Source: Sphaerisporangium album
GTDB lineage: Bacteria; Actinomycetota; Actinomycetes; Streptosporangiales; Streptosporangiaceae
Length of the DNA: 64,000 nucleotides
Direction: 5' to 3'
Assembly: GCF_003323745.1 (NCBI RefSeq)
Contig: NZ_QOIL01000032.1
Coordinates: 1-64,000, forward strand
Shown: positions 8,013 through 16,170 of the stretch, in pieces
How the letters are laid out: each line of letters begins with the position of its first letter
How positions within the stretch are numbered: position 1 is the stretch's first letter
Notes under the pieces: generated by a model
What the model saw: only the letters and a program-made list of their open reading frames with translations
Database searches by the model: none
What the model was told of the DNA's origin: nothing
Program-made: the position numbers and the translations under genes

Positions 8013-9338
8013 TTGCGTACCAGAACCGCACTCGCGGTCGCGGCGGCCGCGGTCGTCGCGCTGACGGCCGGATGCGCGTCCGGCGGAGACACCGGCGGCA
8101 GCGGCGGCACCGGTGGCGGCACGGCCGCCGAGCCGGTCAGCCTGAAGTTCCTGAGCCTCGCCTGGCAGAAGGAGTCCATCGCCGCGAACAAGGAGATCGT
8201 CGGCGAGTGGAACAAGGCCAACCCCAACATCAAGGTCGAGTACGTCCAGGGAAGCTGGGACAACGTCAACGACCAGCTCGTCACCTCCTTCGAGGCGGGC
8301 GACCCGCCGGACGTCATCCACGACGACTCCCCGGCGCTGGCCGGCTTCGCCTCGCGCGGCTACCTGATGGACCTCACCGGCAAACTGCCCGCCGAGCTCA
8401 CCTCCGACATCCCCAAGGACGCCTGGGACACCGTGACCTTCGGCGACGGCAAGGGCGGCCAGGGCGTGTACGGCGTGCCGTTCCTGCGGGAGTCGCAGGT
8501 CATCATCGCCAACAAGAAGCTGCTGGACGCCGCTAAGGTGCGCGTCCCGACCCCGGACGCCCCCTGGACCTGGGACGAGTTCGCCGACATCAGCAAGAAG
8601 CTCACCAAGGACGGCTCCTACGGCGTGGCCTGGCCGCTGAAGTCCCCGGTCAACCGGGTGCTCAACCTCGGGCTCAACTTCGGCGGCACGTTCTTCCAGA
8701 CCGACGGCACCAAGTCGACGGTCAAGGTCGGCCCCGAGGAGCGCGAGGTGCTCCAGCGCATCCACGACCAGCTCTACAAGGACAAGTCGGCCGACCCGTC
8801 GGCGCTCGGCATGGGCGCCGCCGACCCGTTGCCCGGCTTCTACGCCGGCAAGTACGCGCTGCTGCCCGCCGGTGTCTACCTGCGCCAGCAGGTGGCCGAG
8901 CAGGCCCCGGACGGCTTCGAGTGGGTGACGCTGCCGCCGCTCAAGGGCACCAGCTCCAACCAGGGCGCGCTCTCCCAGACGCTGTCGGTCTCCGCCGACA
9001 GCAAGCACCCGGACGAGGCCGCCAAGTTCATCGCCTACTTCCTCAACAGCGCCAACCAGGCAAAGCTCGCCAAGGGCGACTGGCTGCTGCCCACCAGCGT
9101 CAAGGCGGCGTCCGACCCGTCCATGACCACCAAGGACAACGGCTGGGACGTCGCGACCGCCTCGGCGCAGAACCTCGTCGTCGCGCCGTACCTCAAGGTC
9201 AACGGGTTCGACGAGTGGAAGAGCAAGGTCGCCACTCCCGCGTTGCAGCAGTACTTCGCGAACAAGACGACCCTGGACCAGCTCGCCACGACGCTGGTCG
9301 ACGAAGGCAACAAGGTCCTGGAGCGGTACGGCAAGTGA
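8013..9338 (+). CDS. Sugar ABC transporter substrate-binding lipoprotein
   Basis: 441-aa solute receptor anchored outside the membrane. The signal peptide ends in a lipobox (LTAGC, Cys about residue 22), followed by a Gly/Ser/Thr-rich linker. The family-1 solute-binding core starts at VSLKFLSLAWQKESIAANKEIVGEWNK and contains GDPPDVIHDD. The start is a TTG at 8013 with AAGGAG (8001-8006) upstream. Its TGA overlaps the GTG of the first ADP-ribosylglycohydrolase. The ligand is not evident from sequence; the downstream enzymes suggest a ribosylated or otherwise glycosylated compound. Confidence 0.94.
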   Translation: MRTRTALAVAAAAVVALTAGCASGGDTGGSGGTGGGTAAEPVSLKFLSLAWQKESIAANKEIVGEWNKANPNIKVEYVQGSWDNVNDQLVTSFEAGDPPDVIHDDSPALAGFASRGYLMDLTGKLPAELTSDIPKDAWDTVTFGDGKGGQGVYGVPFLRESQVIIANKKLLDAAKVRVPTPDAPWTWDEFADISKKLTKDGSYGVAWPLKSPVNRVLNLGLNFGGTFFQTDGTKSTVKVGPEEREVLQRIHDQLYKDKSADPSALGMGAADPLPGFYAGKYALLPAGVYLRQQVAEQAPDGFEWVTLPPLKGTSSNQGALSQTLSVSADSKHPDEAAKFIAYFLNSANQAKLAKGDWLLPTSVKAASDPSMTTKDNGWDVATASAQNLVVAPYLKVNGFDEWKSKVATPALQQYFANKTTLDQLATTLVDEGNKVLERYGK

Positions 9339-10354
9339 TCGAGACCCGCGCCCGGGGGTGCCTGCTCGGCCTCGCGGCCGGCGACGCCCTCGGACGGCCC
9401 GCAGAGAACCTCACCCGCGAGGAGATCCGGCGGCGCTGGGGACGGCTCACCGAGATCGAGCCCGGCAAGGGCGGCACGGATGACACCGAGTACACGATCT
9501 TCGCCGCGTCCCTGCTGTGCCGGTACGGATCCGCGCTGACCAGCGCCGACGTCGCCCGCGAGTACCGCCAGCGCGTCGTTCCCCACGCCGCCGGCCCGAT
9601 GCGCGGTGCGGGCTTCTCCGAGCGCGGGGCCGTCCAGGCGCTGCTGCGCGGCGCAGAGCCGCCGATGTCCGGGCTCTGGCACCAGCACGGCTGGTCCGAC
9701 GGCCTGGCCATGCGCGCCGCGCCGTACGGGATCTTCGCCGCGGGCGACCCGGCCGAGGCCGCCCGGCTCGTCGCGGCCGACGGCGTGGTGAGCAACAGCG
9801 GCGAGGGCGTGTACGGAGGGCAGGCGGTCGCGGCGGCGGTCGCCGTGGCCATGACGGGCGCGCCGCCCGCCGAGGTGGTGGAGGCGGGTCTCGCCGCCGT
9901 CCCCGAGGACTCCTGGACCTCGCGGGACCTGCGCGCCGCCGTCGCCGCGGCGGCGTCCGGCTCCGTCGAGGACCTGTACGCCGCCGTGGTCGTCCCGCAC
10001 TACCCGTGGACCGACCTCGCGCCCGAGGCGGTCGCCCTCGCCTTCGCCGGCTACCTGCTCGGCGCGGGGGAGGTCGAGGAGTCCGTGGTGTCCGCGGCCA
10101 ACCTCGGCAGGGACGCCGACACCACCGCGGCCATCGCCGGCGCCCTCGCGGGGGCGGGGCGCGGCGAGGCGGCGGTGCCCGCGCGGTGGGCCCGGCTGAT
10201 CGGCCCGGCCGACGGGCGATGCCTGCCGGACGTCGCCGGGCGTCATGTGCTCGACGTCGCCACCGAGCTCGCCGCGGCGGCCCGCGCGTTCTCCGGCCGC
10301 ACGGCGAGGAGCGGTGAGGGACGCGAACCGGGATCCGCGCTGGGACCCGGCTAG
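9335..10354 (+). CDS. ADP-ribosylglycohydrolase family protein 1 of 4
   Basis: 339-aa DraG/ARH-fold hydrolase, all-helical with a binuclear Mg site; family members cleave N- or O-glycosidic bonds of ADP-ribose adducts. Seen: opening motif RARGCLLGLAAGDALGRP, the metal motif GGTDDTEYT (about residues 46-54), and the C-terminal metal motif NLGRDADTTAAIAGALAGA. Both sites are intact, so it should be active. GTG 9335 overlaps the stop of the binding protein. Position directly behind a sugar importer suggests hydrolysis of an imported glycoside rather than reversal of protein ADP-ribosylation. Confidence 0.9.
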   Translation: MIETRARGCLLGLAAGDALGRPAENLTREEIRRRWGRLTEIEPGKGGTDDTEYTIFAASLLCRYGSALTSADVAREYRQRVVPHAAGPMRGAGFSERGAVQALLRGAEPPMSGLWHQHGWSDGLAMRAAPYGIFAAGDPAEAARLVAADGVVSNSGEGVYGGQAVAAAVAVAMTGAPPAEVVEAGLAAVPEDSWTSRDLRAAVAAAASGSVEDLYAAVVVPHYPWTDLAPEAVALAFAGYLLGAGEVEESVVSAANLGRDADTTAAIAGALAGAGRGEAAVPARWARLIGPADGRCLPDVAGRHVLDVATELAAAARAFSGRTARSGEGREPGSALGPG

Positions 10355-10372
10355 GCAGAGGGAGGGAAGACG

Positions 10373-11344
10373 ATGTCATCGGGGGACAGGATCAGAGGCG
10401 CGTTCGCCGGGCTCGCCATCGGCGACGCGGCCGGATGGCCGTCCGCGCGGCACCGCTCGGCGCTGCTGGCACCCTGGAGCCGCAGGCTCGAACGCGAGCT
10501 GGACGCCTTCGCCGAGGAGCACGCGCTCACGACGCTGCCGGTGCCCTTCGCGCTCAACCAGCCGGTCGGGCCGCTCGCCATCGGGCCGTCCGACGACGCC
10601 GAATGGCTGGCCTGGACGGCGCTCACCGTCCACGAGGACCGCGAGGCGGCCTTCCTGCGGCTCGCCGGACGCTCCGACCTGCGCACCCGCATCTCGGTGC
10701 GCACCGCGCTGGCCAACCTGGCCGCGGGGAAGCGGCCCCCGGCCAGCGGCCACGACAACCCGCACCACTTCGACGACGCGGCCGCCGTACGGGCCGTCGC
10801 GTTCGGGGCCGCGGGTGTCGACCCGCGCGCCGACGCCTCGGTCACCAACGCGCTCGACGGCGTGCTCGCCGCCGCGGCGATGGCGGCGGCCGTCGCCGAA
10901 CTGGTCTCCGGCGCGCCCATGTCGTCCGCCGTCGCCGCGGCGCTGGCCGAGCTGCCCGACGAGACCGCCATCGGCCACGCCACGCGCACCGCCCTCACGG
11001 TGGCGCGCGCCGCCGGGGACCCGTTCGCCGCGGTCCCCGCCCTGGACGCCGCCCTGCTCGACCACGTGTACAGCTACGGCGTCGCCGCCGCGCAGACCGT
11101 CGCGGTGGCCCTCGCCCTGGCCGAGGTGTCCGAGGGAGCGCTCGCCCTGGCCGTGCCCGCCGCCGCGTGCCTGCCCTCGCTCGCCGACTCCGCCCCGGCC
11201 CTGACCGGGGCCCTCACCGGGGCGGCCACCGGATACGACGCCCTGCCGCCCGGCTGGCGCGCCGCCACCCGCACACTCGCCGGCTGCGGTCTGCCCGACC
11301 TGGCCGGCGCCGACATCATCGACATCGCTGGAGGACTGGCATGA
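10373..11344 (+). CDS. ADP-ribosylglycohydrolase family protein 2 of 4, degenerate metal site
   Basis: 323-aa ARH-fold protein, opening IRGAFAGLAIGDAAGWPS. The usual TDDT motif is changed to PSDDAEWLAWTA, and the C-terminal DxD motif is eroded to LPSLADSAPALTGALTGA, losing one Asp. Catalysis is therefore doubtful or uses a modified metal site; it may be a structural partner of a paralogue. The ATG lies after AGGGAGGGAAGA, 18 bp past the previous stop; its own stop overlaps the next start (ATGA). It retains the fold but is clearly the most divergent of the set. Confidence 0.85.
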   Translation: MSSGDRIRGAFAGLAIGDAAGWPSARHRSALLAPWSRRLERELDAFAEEHALTTLPVPFALNQPVGPLAIGPSDDAEWLAWTALTVHEDREAAFLRLAGRSDLRTRISVRTALANLAAGKRPPASGHDNPHHFDDAAAVRAVAFGAAGVDPRADASVTNALDGVLAAAAMAAAVAELVSGAPMSSAVAAALAELPDETAIGHATRTALTVARAAGDPFAAVPALDAALLDHVYSYGVAAAQTVAVALALAEVSEGALALAVPAAACLPSLADSAPALTGALTGAATGYDALPPGWRAATRTLAGCGLPDLAGADIIDIAGGLA

Positions 11345-12582
11345 CGCCGCCCGAAGACCGTCCGACCGCCCCGCCGACGGTCCCGCCGGCCGATCCACGG
11401 ACGGATCTTCCGCGCGACCTTCCGGCGGACCTCGTGACCGACCCGCTGACGGACAAGGCCGTCGGCTGCGTGACCGGCGCGGCGGTCGGCGACGCGCTCG
11501 GCGGCGCCACCGAAGGCTGGACGCCCGAGCAGATCCAGGAACGCTACGGCGGGTACGTCACCGGCATCGTCCCGCCGTGGTTCGAGGACTGGCGCAACGC
11601 CCGCCCCATCGCGCCGTACCACAAGGGCGACGGGCACGTCACCGACGACACCCTCATGACCCACGCGCTCATCCGCGTGTACGAGAAGGCCGGCCGCCAC
11701 CTCGACGCGTACGCCGCCGCAGACCTCCTGGTGCCGGAGATGATGGGCGAGAAGCGCTGGATTCCGGAGCTGGAGGCCGACGCGCTGCCCCTGCAACGCG
11801 TCTTCCTCGCCGAGAAATGGCTGGTCCTGCGCCTGCACTACGGCCACGTCGACCCGCGCGAGGCCGGTGTCGGCAACATCGTCAACTGCGGCGCCGCGAT
11901 GTACGTCGCGCCTGTCGGCGTCGTCAACGCGGCCGACCCCGACGGCGCGTACGCCGAGGCGATCGACCTGGCCGGGGCCCACCAGTCCAGCTACGGGCGG
12001 GAGGCGGCCGGGGTGATGGCCGCCGCCGTCGCCGAGGCCATGCGTCCCGGCGCCACCGCCGACTCGGTCGTGGCCACCTGCCTGCGGCTGGCCAGGGACG
12101 GCACGCGCGCCGCCATCGAGGCCGTGTGCGACCGCGCCCGCGACCTCGGCCACTGGGAGGGGTCGTTCCCGGCGCTGCGCGCGGCCGTCGCGCCGTACGA
12201 CACCGTCGCCGACACCTACCGCGACCAGGGGCTCGGCGCCCGGCGGCCCAGCCGCCTGCACAGCATCGAGGAACTGCCGCTCGCGCTCGCCTTCCTGGTC
12301 ATCGCCAAGGGCGGCTACCGCGACACCGTGCTCGGCGGCGTCAACTACGGGCGCGACGCCGACTCGATCGCCAGCATGGGCGGTGCCATCGCGGGCGCCC
12401 TGGGCGGCGCCGCGGCGGTCCCGCGGGATTGGCTCGGCCCGATCGCCACGGCCAGCAGGCTCGACCTGACGTCCCCCGGCGTCGCGATCGCCGAGGTCGC
12501 GCGCCGCGTCCACACCGCCGACCTCACCCGCCGCCGCACCCACGAATCCGCCTTCGCCGCGCTGACCGGGGAGCGGGCGTGA
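11341..12582 (+). CDS. ADP-ribosylglycohydrolase family protein 3 of 4
   Basis: 413-aa ARH-fold hydrolase. A Pro/Asp-rich leader of about 35 residues precedes the core KAVGCVTGAAVGDALGGATEGW. Metal motifs are intact: HVTDDTLMTHALI and YGRDADSIASMGGAIAGALGG. A middle segment (WFEDWRNARPIAPYHKGDG) is a distinctive insertion compared with copy 1, which implies a different substrate or aglycone. It is translationally coupled on both sides (ATGA upstream, GTGA downstream). Confidence 0.9.
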   Translation: MTPPEDRPTAPPTVPPADPRTDLPRDLPADLVTDPLTDKAVGCVTGAAVGDALGGATEGWTPEQIQERYGGYVTGIVPPWFEDWRNARPIAPYHKGDGHVTDDTLMTHALIRVYEKAGRHLDAYAAADLLVPEMMGEKRWIPELEADALPLQRVFLAEKWLVLRLHYGHVDPREAGVGNIVNCGAAMYVAPVGVVNAADPDGAYAEAIDLAGAHQSSYGREAAGVMAAAVAEAMRPGATADSVVATCLRLARDGTRAAIEAVCDRARDLGHWEGSFPALRAAVAPYDTVADTYRDQGLGARRPSRLHSIEELPLALAFLVIAKGGYRDTVLGGVNYGRDADSIASMGGAIAGALGGAAAVPRDWLGPIATASRLDLTSPGVAIAEVARRVHTADLTRRRTHESAFAALTGERA

Positions 12583-14012
12583 GCGGGGCGATCCATGCCC
12601 CGGCGGACGTCCCGCTCCGGCTCACCTGGGTGCAGCCGGAGGACCTGGTCGGGCACGAGCTGCGGCAGGCGGCCGAGGACGGGCGGGATCCCGGACGGGT
12701 CGCGCGGATCGCCGCCCGCTGGCACGCCGCAGGCGGGCACGACGCGCCGCCCCGCGCCGGCGCCTCACCCCGTCCCGTCGCGCCCGAGCTGCGCGCGCTG
12801 GCGGGGGAACTGCTGGACGAGCTGGCGGCGGTCCCGTCCCCGCTTCCCGAGCCGTCCGGCCTGGAAGAGATCCGGGCGAGCGCCCCGGGCGGGTTCGACG
12901 CCGATCCGGCCGATCCGCACGCCGGCCACCACGGGCTGGACGACCGGATGCTCGGCGCGTGGCTGGGGCGGGCGGCCGGGTGCGTGCTCGGCAAGCCTGT
13001 CGAGAAGATCCCCCGTGAGGGCATCAGGGAGATCGCGGAGGCCACCGGCAACTGGCCGATCCGCGGCTGGTTCACCGCGGTCGGCCTGCCGCCGGAGGTG
13101 GCCGCCCGCTGGCCCTGGAACCGGCGCAGCGCCGCCAACTCGCTGGCCGAGAACATCGCCGGCGTGCCCGAGGACGACGACCTCAACTTCCCGCTGATCG
13201 CCCTGTCCGTGCTGGAGCGCTTCGGGCGCGGCTTCACCACGGCCGACGTCGCCACGACGTGGTTGGACGAGCTCCCCGCCGGCCGGGTCTTCACCGCCGA
13301 GCGCGTCGCGTACCGCAACCTGCTGGCCGGGATCGAACCGCCGGGCACCGCGACCTGGCGCAACCCGTTCCGCGAGTGGATCGGCGCGCTGATCAGGGCC
13401 GACGTGTACGGCTGGGCGAACCCCGGCGACCCGTGGACCGCCGCCGCGCACGCCTGGCGCGACGCCCGGCTCAGCCACACCGCCAACGGCCTCTACGGCG
13501 CGATGATGGTCGCCGCCATGTGCGCGCGCTCCCTGGCCGTCCCTGCGGGCGACCCCGCGCGCGCCGTCCGGGACGTCGTGGACGCTGGCCTGTCGGTCGT
13601 CCCCACAGGGTCGCGGCTGGCCAGGGCCGTCCGGGAGGCCGTCGCCGACGCCGAGGCGGAGTCAGACTTCGAGCGCGTCGTCGACCGCCTGTACGCGCGG
13701 CACGGCGGCCTGCACTGGGTGCACACCGTCAACAACGCGGCGCTGGTCGCGGCGGCGCTGGTCCACGGGCGCGGCGACTTCGGCGCGTCCGTCGCGGGCG
13801 CCGTGGCCGCGGGCTGGGACACCGACTCGGCCGGGGCCACGGTCGGCTCGATCGCCGGCGGCCTGCTCGGAGCCGCGCGCCTGCCCGACCAGTGGATCGC
13901 GGGTGACCGTCTGAGCACCACCCTGAGAGGCTTCGACGGCGTCGGCTTCGACGAGCTCGCCCGCCGCACCCTCGCGGCCGGACCGGGTCCGAAGGGTACG
14001 ACGCGGGTGTGA
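12579..14012 (+). CDS. ADP-ribosylglycohydrolase family protein 4 of 4, long N-terminal extension
   Basis: 477-aa protein. Residues 1-120 form an extension with no recognised domain (LTWVQPEDLVGHELRQAAEDGRDPGRVARI). The ARH core begins at DRMLGAWLGRAAGCVLGKPVEKI. The first metal motif is varied to PEDDDLNFPLIALSVLE, while the C-terminal one is present (GWDTDSAGATVGSIAGGLLG). Since acidic residues are retained at both sites, activity is plausible. GTG 12579 overlaps the preceding stop. The mature operon thus contains four non-identical ARH-type enzymes in a row. Confidence 0.88.
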   Translation: MSGAIHAPADVPLRLTWVQPEDLVGHELRQAAEDGRDPGRVARIAARWHAAGGHDAPPRAGASPRPVAPELRALAGELLDELAAVPSPLPEPSGLEEIRASAPGGFDADPADPHAGHHGLDDRMLGAWLGRAAGCVLGKPVEKIPREGIREIAEATGNWPIRGWFTAVGLPPEVAARWPWNRRSAANSLAENIAGVPEDDDLNFPLIALSVLERFGRGFTTADVATTWLDELPAGRVFTAERVAYRNLLAGIEPPGTATWRNPFREWIGALIRADVYGWANPGDPWTAAAHAWRDARLSHTANGLYGAMMVAAMCARSLAVPAGDPARAVRDVVDAGLSVVPTGSRLARAVREAVADAEAESDFERVVDRLYARHGGLHWVHTVNNAALVAAALVHGRGDFGASVAGAVAAGWDTDSAGATVGSIAGGLLGAARLPDQWIAGDRLSTTLRGFDGVGFDELARRTLAAGPGPKGTTRV

Positions 14013-14031
14013 CGGGCAGAGAGGACGGATC

Positions 14032-14922
14032 ATGATCTCGGTTTTCGGCAGCGCCAACATGGACCTGGTCGCGTACACCGCGACGGCCCCCAAGCGCGGG
14101 GAGACCGTGACCGGCCGGGCTTTCGCCACGATCCCCGGAGGTAAGGGTGCCAACCAGGCGATCGCGGCGGCCCGCGCCGGGGCCGAGGTGGCCTTCATCG
14201 GGGCGGTCGGCGACGACGCCTTCGGGCCGGTCATGCGCGAGACGCTCGCGTCGGCGGGCGTGGACGTCACCCGCCTGCGCGTCGCGCCCGGCTCGTCCGG
14301 GATCGCGCACATCGTCGTGGACGACGCGGGCGGCAACTCGATCATCGTCGTCCCGGGGGCCAACGGCACCGTGACCGGCCCCACCGACGGCGACCTGGAG
14401 GTGATCGACCGCTCCGACGCGCTGCTGCTGCAACTGGAGCTGCCCATGGAGGCCGTGGTGGCCGCCGCGACCCGGGCGCGCGTCCCCGTCGTGCTCACCC
14501 CCGCTCCCGCCGGGGAACTGCCGCCCGAACTGCTCGCCGCCGTCGGCCTGATCATCCCGAACGAGCACGAGGCGGCGGCCATCACCGGCCTCTCCGACCC
14601 CGAGGAGTCGCTCAAGGCCCTGCTCGACCTCGTCCCCGAGGCGGTCGTCACGCTCGGGTCCGAGGGCTCGCTGTACGGCTCGCGCTCCGGGGCGCGGCTG
14701 CGCGTCCCGGCCGTTCCGGTGACCGCCGTCGACACCACGGCGGCGGGCGACACCTTCGCGGGCGCGCTCGCGGTGGCCCGGGCCGAGGGCATGCCGGTCG
14801 AGCGCGCCCTCCGCTTCGCCGCGGCGGCCGCCGCGCTGTCCGTCCAGCGGAAGGGGGCGACCACGTCCATGCCCGCCCGGCCCGAGATCGACGCGGCCCT
14901 GCGAACGACCGTGACCCCGTGA
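14032..14922 (+). CDS. Ribokinase-like PfkB-family sugar kinase
   Basis: 296-aa cytosolic kinase. It carries PfkB signature 1 (FATIPGGKGANQAIAAARAG, about residues 35-54) and signature 2 with the catalytic Asp (VTAVDTTAAGDTFAGALAVA), with the N-terminal NMDLVAY strand typical of ribokinases. Predicted reaction: ATP-dependent 5-phosphorylation of ribose (or another pentose/hexose) released by the upstream hydrolases. It lies 19 bp after ARH copy 4, and its TGA overlaps a GTG, so it is in the same operon. Confidence 0.9.
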   Translation: MISVFGSANMDLVAYTATAPKRGETVTGRAFATIPGGKGANQAIAAARAGAEVAFIGAVGDDAFGPVMRETLASAGVDVTRLRVAPGSSGIAHIVVDDAGGNSIIVVPGANGTVTGPTDGDLEVIDRSDALLLQLELPMEAVVAAATRARVPVVLTPAPAGELPPELLAAVGLIIPNEHEAAAITGLSDPEESLKALLDLVPEAVVTLGSEGSLYGSRSGARLRVPAVPVTAVDTTAAGDTFAGALAVARAEGMPVERALRFAAAAAALSVQRKGATTSMPARPEIDAALRTTVTP

Positions 14923-14981
14923 CCCCTGACCCCGTGACCCCTGAACCCGCAAGGCCTGAGCCCGCGAGCACGAGGAGTGAG

Positions 14982-16154
14982 ATGCAAGCCCTGGAAGGCA
15001 TCCGGGTGCTGGACCTGGCCACGCTGTTCGCCGGGCCGATGGCGGCGATGCTGCTCGGCGACTTCGGCGCCGACGTCGTCAAGGTCGAGCACCCGTCCAA
15101 GCCGGACCCGTCGCGCGGGCACGGGCCCGGGGGCCTGTGGTGGAAGGTACTCGGCCGCAACAAGAGGACGATGACCCTCGACCTGTCGATGCCCGAGGGA
15201 CAGGACGTCCTGCTCGCCCTCGTCCGGGACGCCGACGTGGTGATCGAGAACTTCCGCCCCGGCACGCTGGAGCGCTGGAACCTCTCCTACGACCGGCTCC
15301 GCGCGGCCAACCCGCGCGTGGTCCTCGCCCGCGTCACCGGGTTCGGCCAGTTCGGCCCGTACGCCGCCCGCCCGGGATTCGGCACGCTGGCCGAGGCGAT
15401 GAGCGGGTTCGCCGCGATGACCGGCGAGCCGGACGGGCCGCCGACGCTGCCGCCCTTCGGGCTGGCGGACGGCATCTGCGCCCTCGCGACCGCGTACGCG
15501 GTGATGGCGGCGCTGCGCGCCCGGGACTCCACCGGCGCGGGCCAGGTGGTCGACCTGTCCATCGTCGAGCCGATCCTCACGGTCCTCGGCGCGCAGCCCA
15601 CGATCTACGACCGGCTCGGGATCGTCCCGGCGCGCACCGGCAACCGGTCCGTCAACAACGCGCCCCGCAACACCTACCGCTGCGCGGACGGCACCTGGGT
15701 CGCCGTTTCCACCTCGGCGCAGAACATCGCCGAGCGCGTGATGCGCCTGGTCGGGCGGCCCGAGTACATCGCCGAGCCCTGGTTCGCCACCGGGGCGGGC
15801 CGGGTCGAGCACGCCGACGAGCTGGACGCCGCCGTCGCCGCGTGGATCGGCGCGCGCACCCGCGCCGAGGTGCTGTCCGCGTTCGAGGAGGCGCAGGCCG
15901 CGATCGCCCCGATCTACGACGTCCGCGACGTTCTCGCCGACCCGCAGCTGAAGGCCCTGGACGCCGTCACGACCGTGGAGGACCCCGACCTCGGCCCCCT
16001 GCGCATGCAGAACGTGATGTTCCGCCTCTCGGACACCCCCGGCCGGATCTCCTGGCCCGGCCGCCCCCACAGCGCCGACACCACCGCGATCCTCACCGAG
16101 CTCGGCTTCTCCCCCTCGGACGTCGACAAGCTTCGCGAGAGGGGCGTGGTGTGA
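14982..16154 (+). CDS. CaiB/BaiF-type (family III) CoA-transferase
   Basis: 390-aa enzyme that would move CoA between carboxylic acids. Seen: LEGIRVLDLATLFAGPMAAMLLGDFGADVVKVEHP at the N-terminus, VIENFRPGTLERW, and the likely catalytic Asp in FGLADGICA. I chose ATG 14982 because AGGAG lies four bases upstream and the conserved fold begins at once; a GTG at 14919 overlapping the kinase stop would add a Pro-rich leader of 21 residues. It is paired with the lyase that follows, so the two probably activate and cleave a hydroxy acid released from the imported compound. Confidence 0.88.
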   Translation: MQALEGIRVLDLATLFAGPMAAMLLGDFGADVVKVEHPSKPDPSRGHGPGGLWWKVLGRNKRTMTLDLSMPEGQDVLLALVRDADVVIENFRPGTLERWNLSYDRLRAANPRVVLARVTGFGQFGPYAARPGFGTLAEAMSGFAAMTGEPDGPPTLPPFGLADGICALATAYAVMAALRARDSTGAGQVVDLSIVEPILTVLGAQPTIYDRLGIVPARTGNRSVNNAPRNTYRCADGTWVAVSTSAQNIAERVMRLVGRPEYIAEPWFATGAGRVEHADELDAAVAAWIGARTRAEVLSAFEEAQAAIAPIYDVRDVLADPQLKALDAVTTVEDPDLGPLRMQNVMFRLSDTPGRISWPGRPHSADTTAILTELGFSPSDVDKLRERGVV

Positions 16155-16170
16155 GAATGAAAGGCACGAT

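Noticed and set aside
9447-10379. Arg/Pro-rich frame antisense to the first ARH gene
   Set aside because: Composition is that of a shadow frame of GC-rich coding DNA and it opposes a gene with intact active-site motifs.
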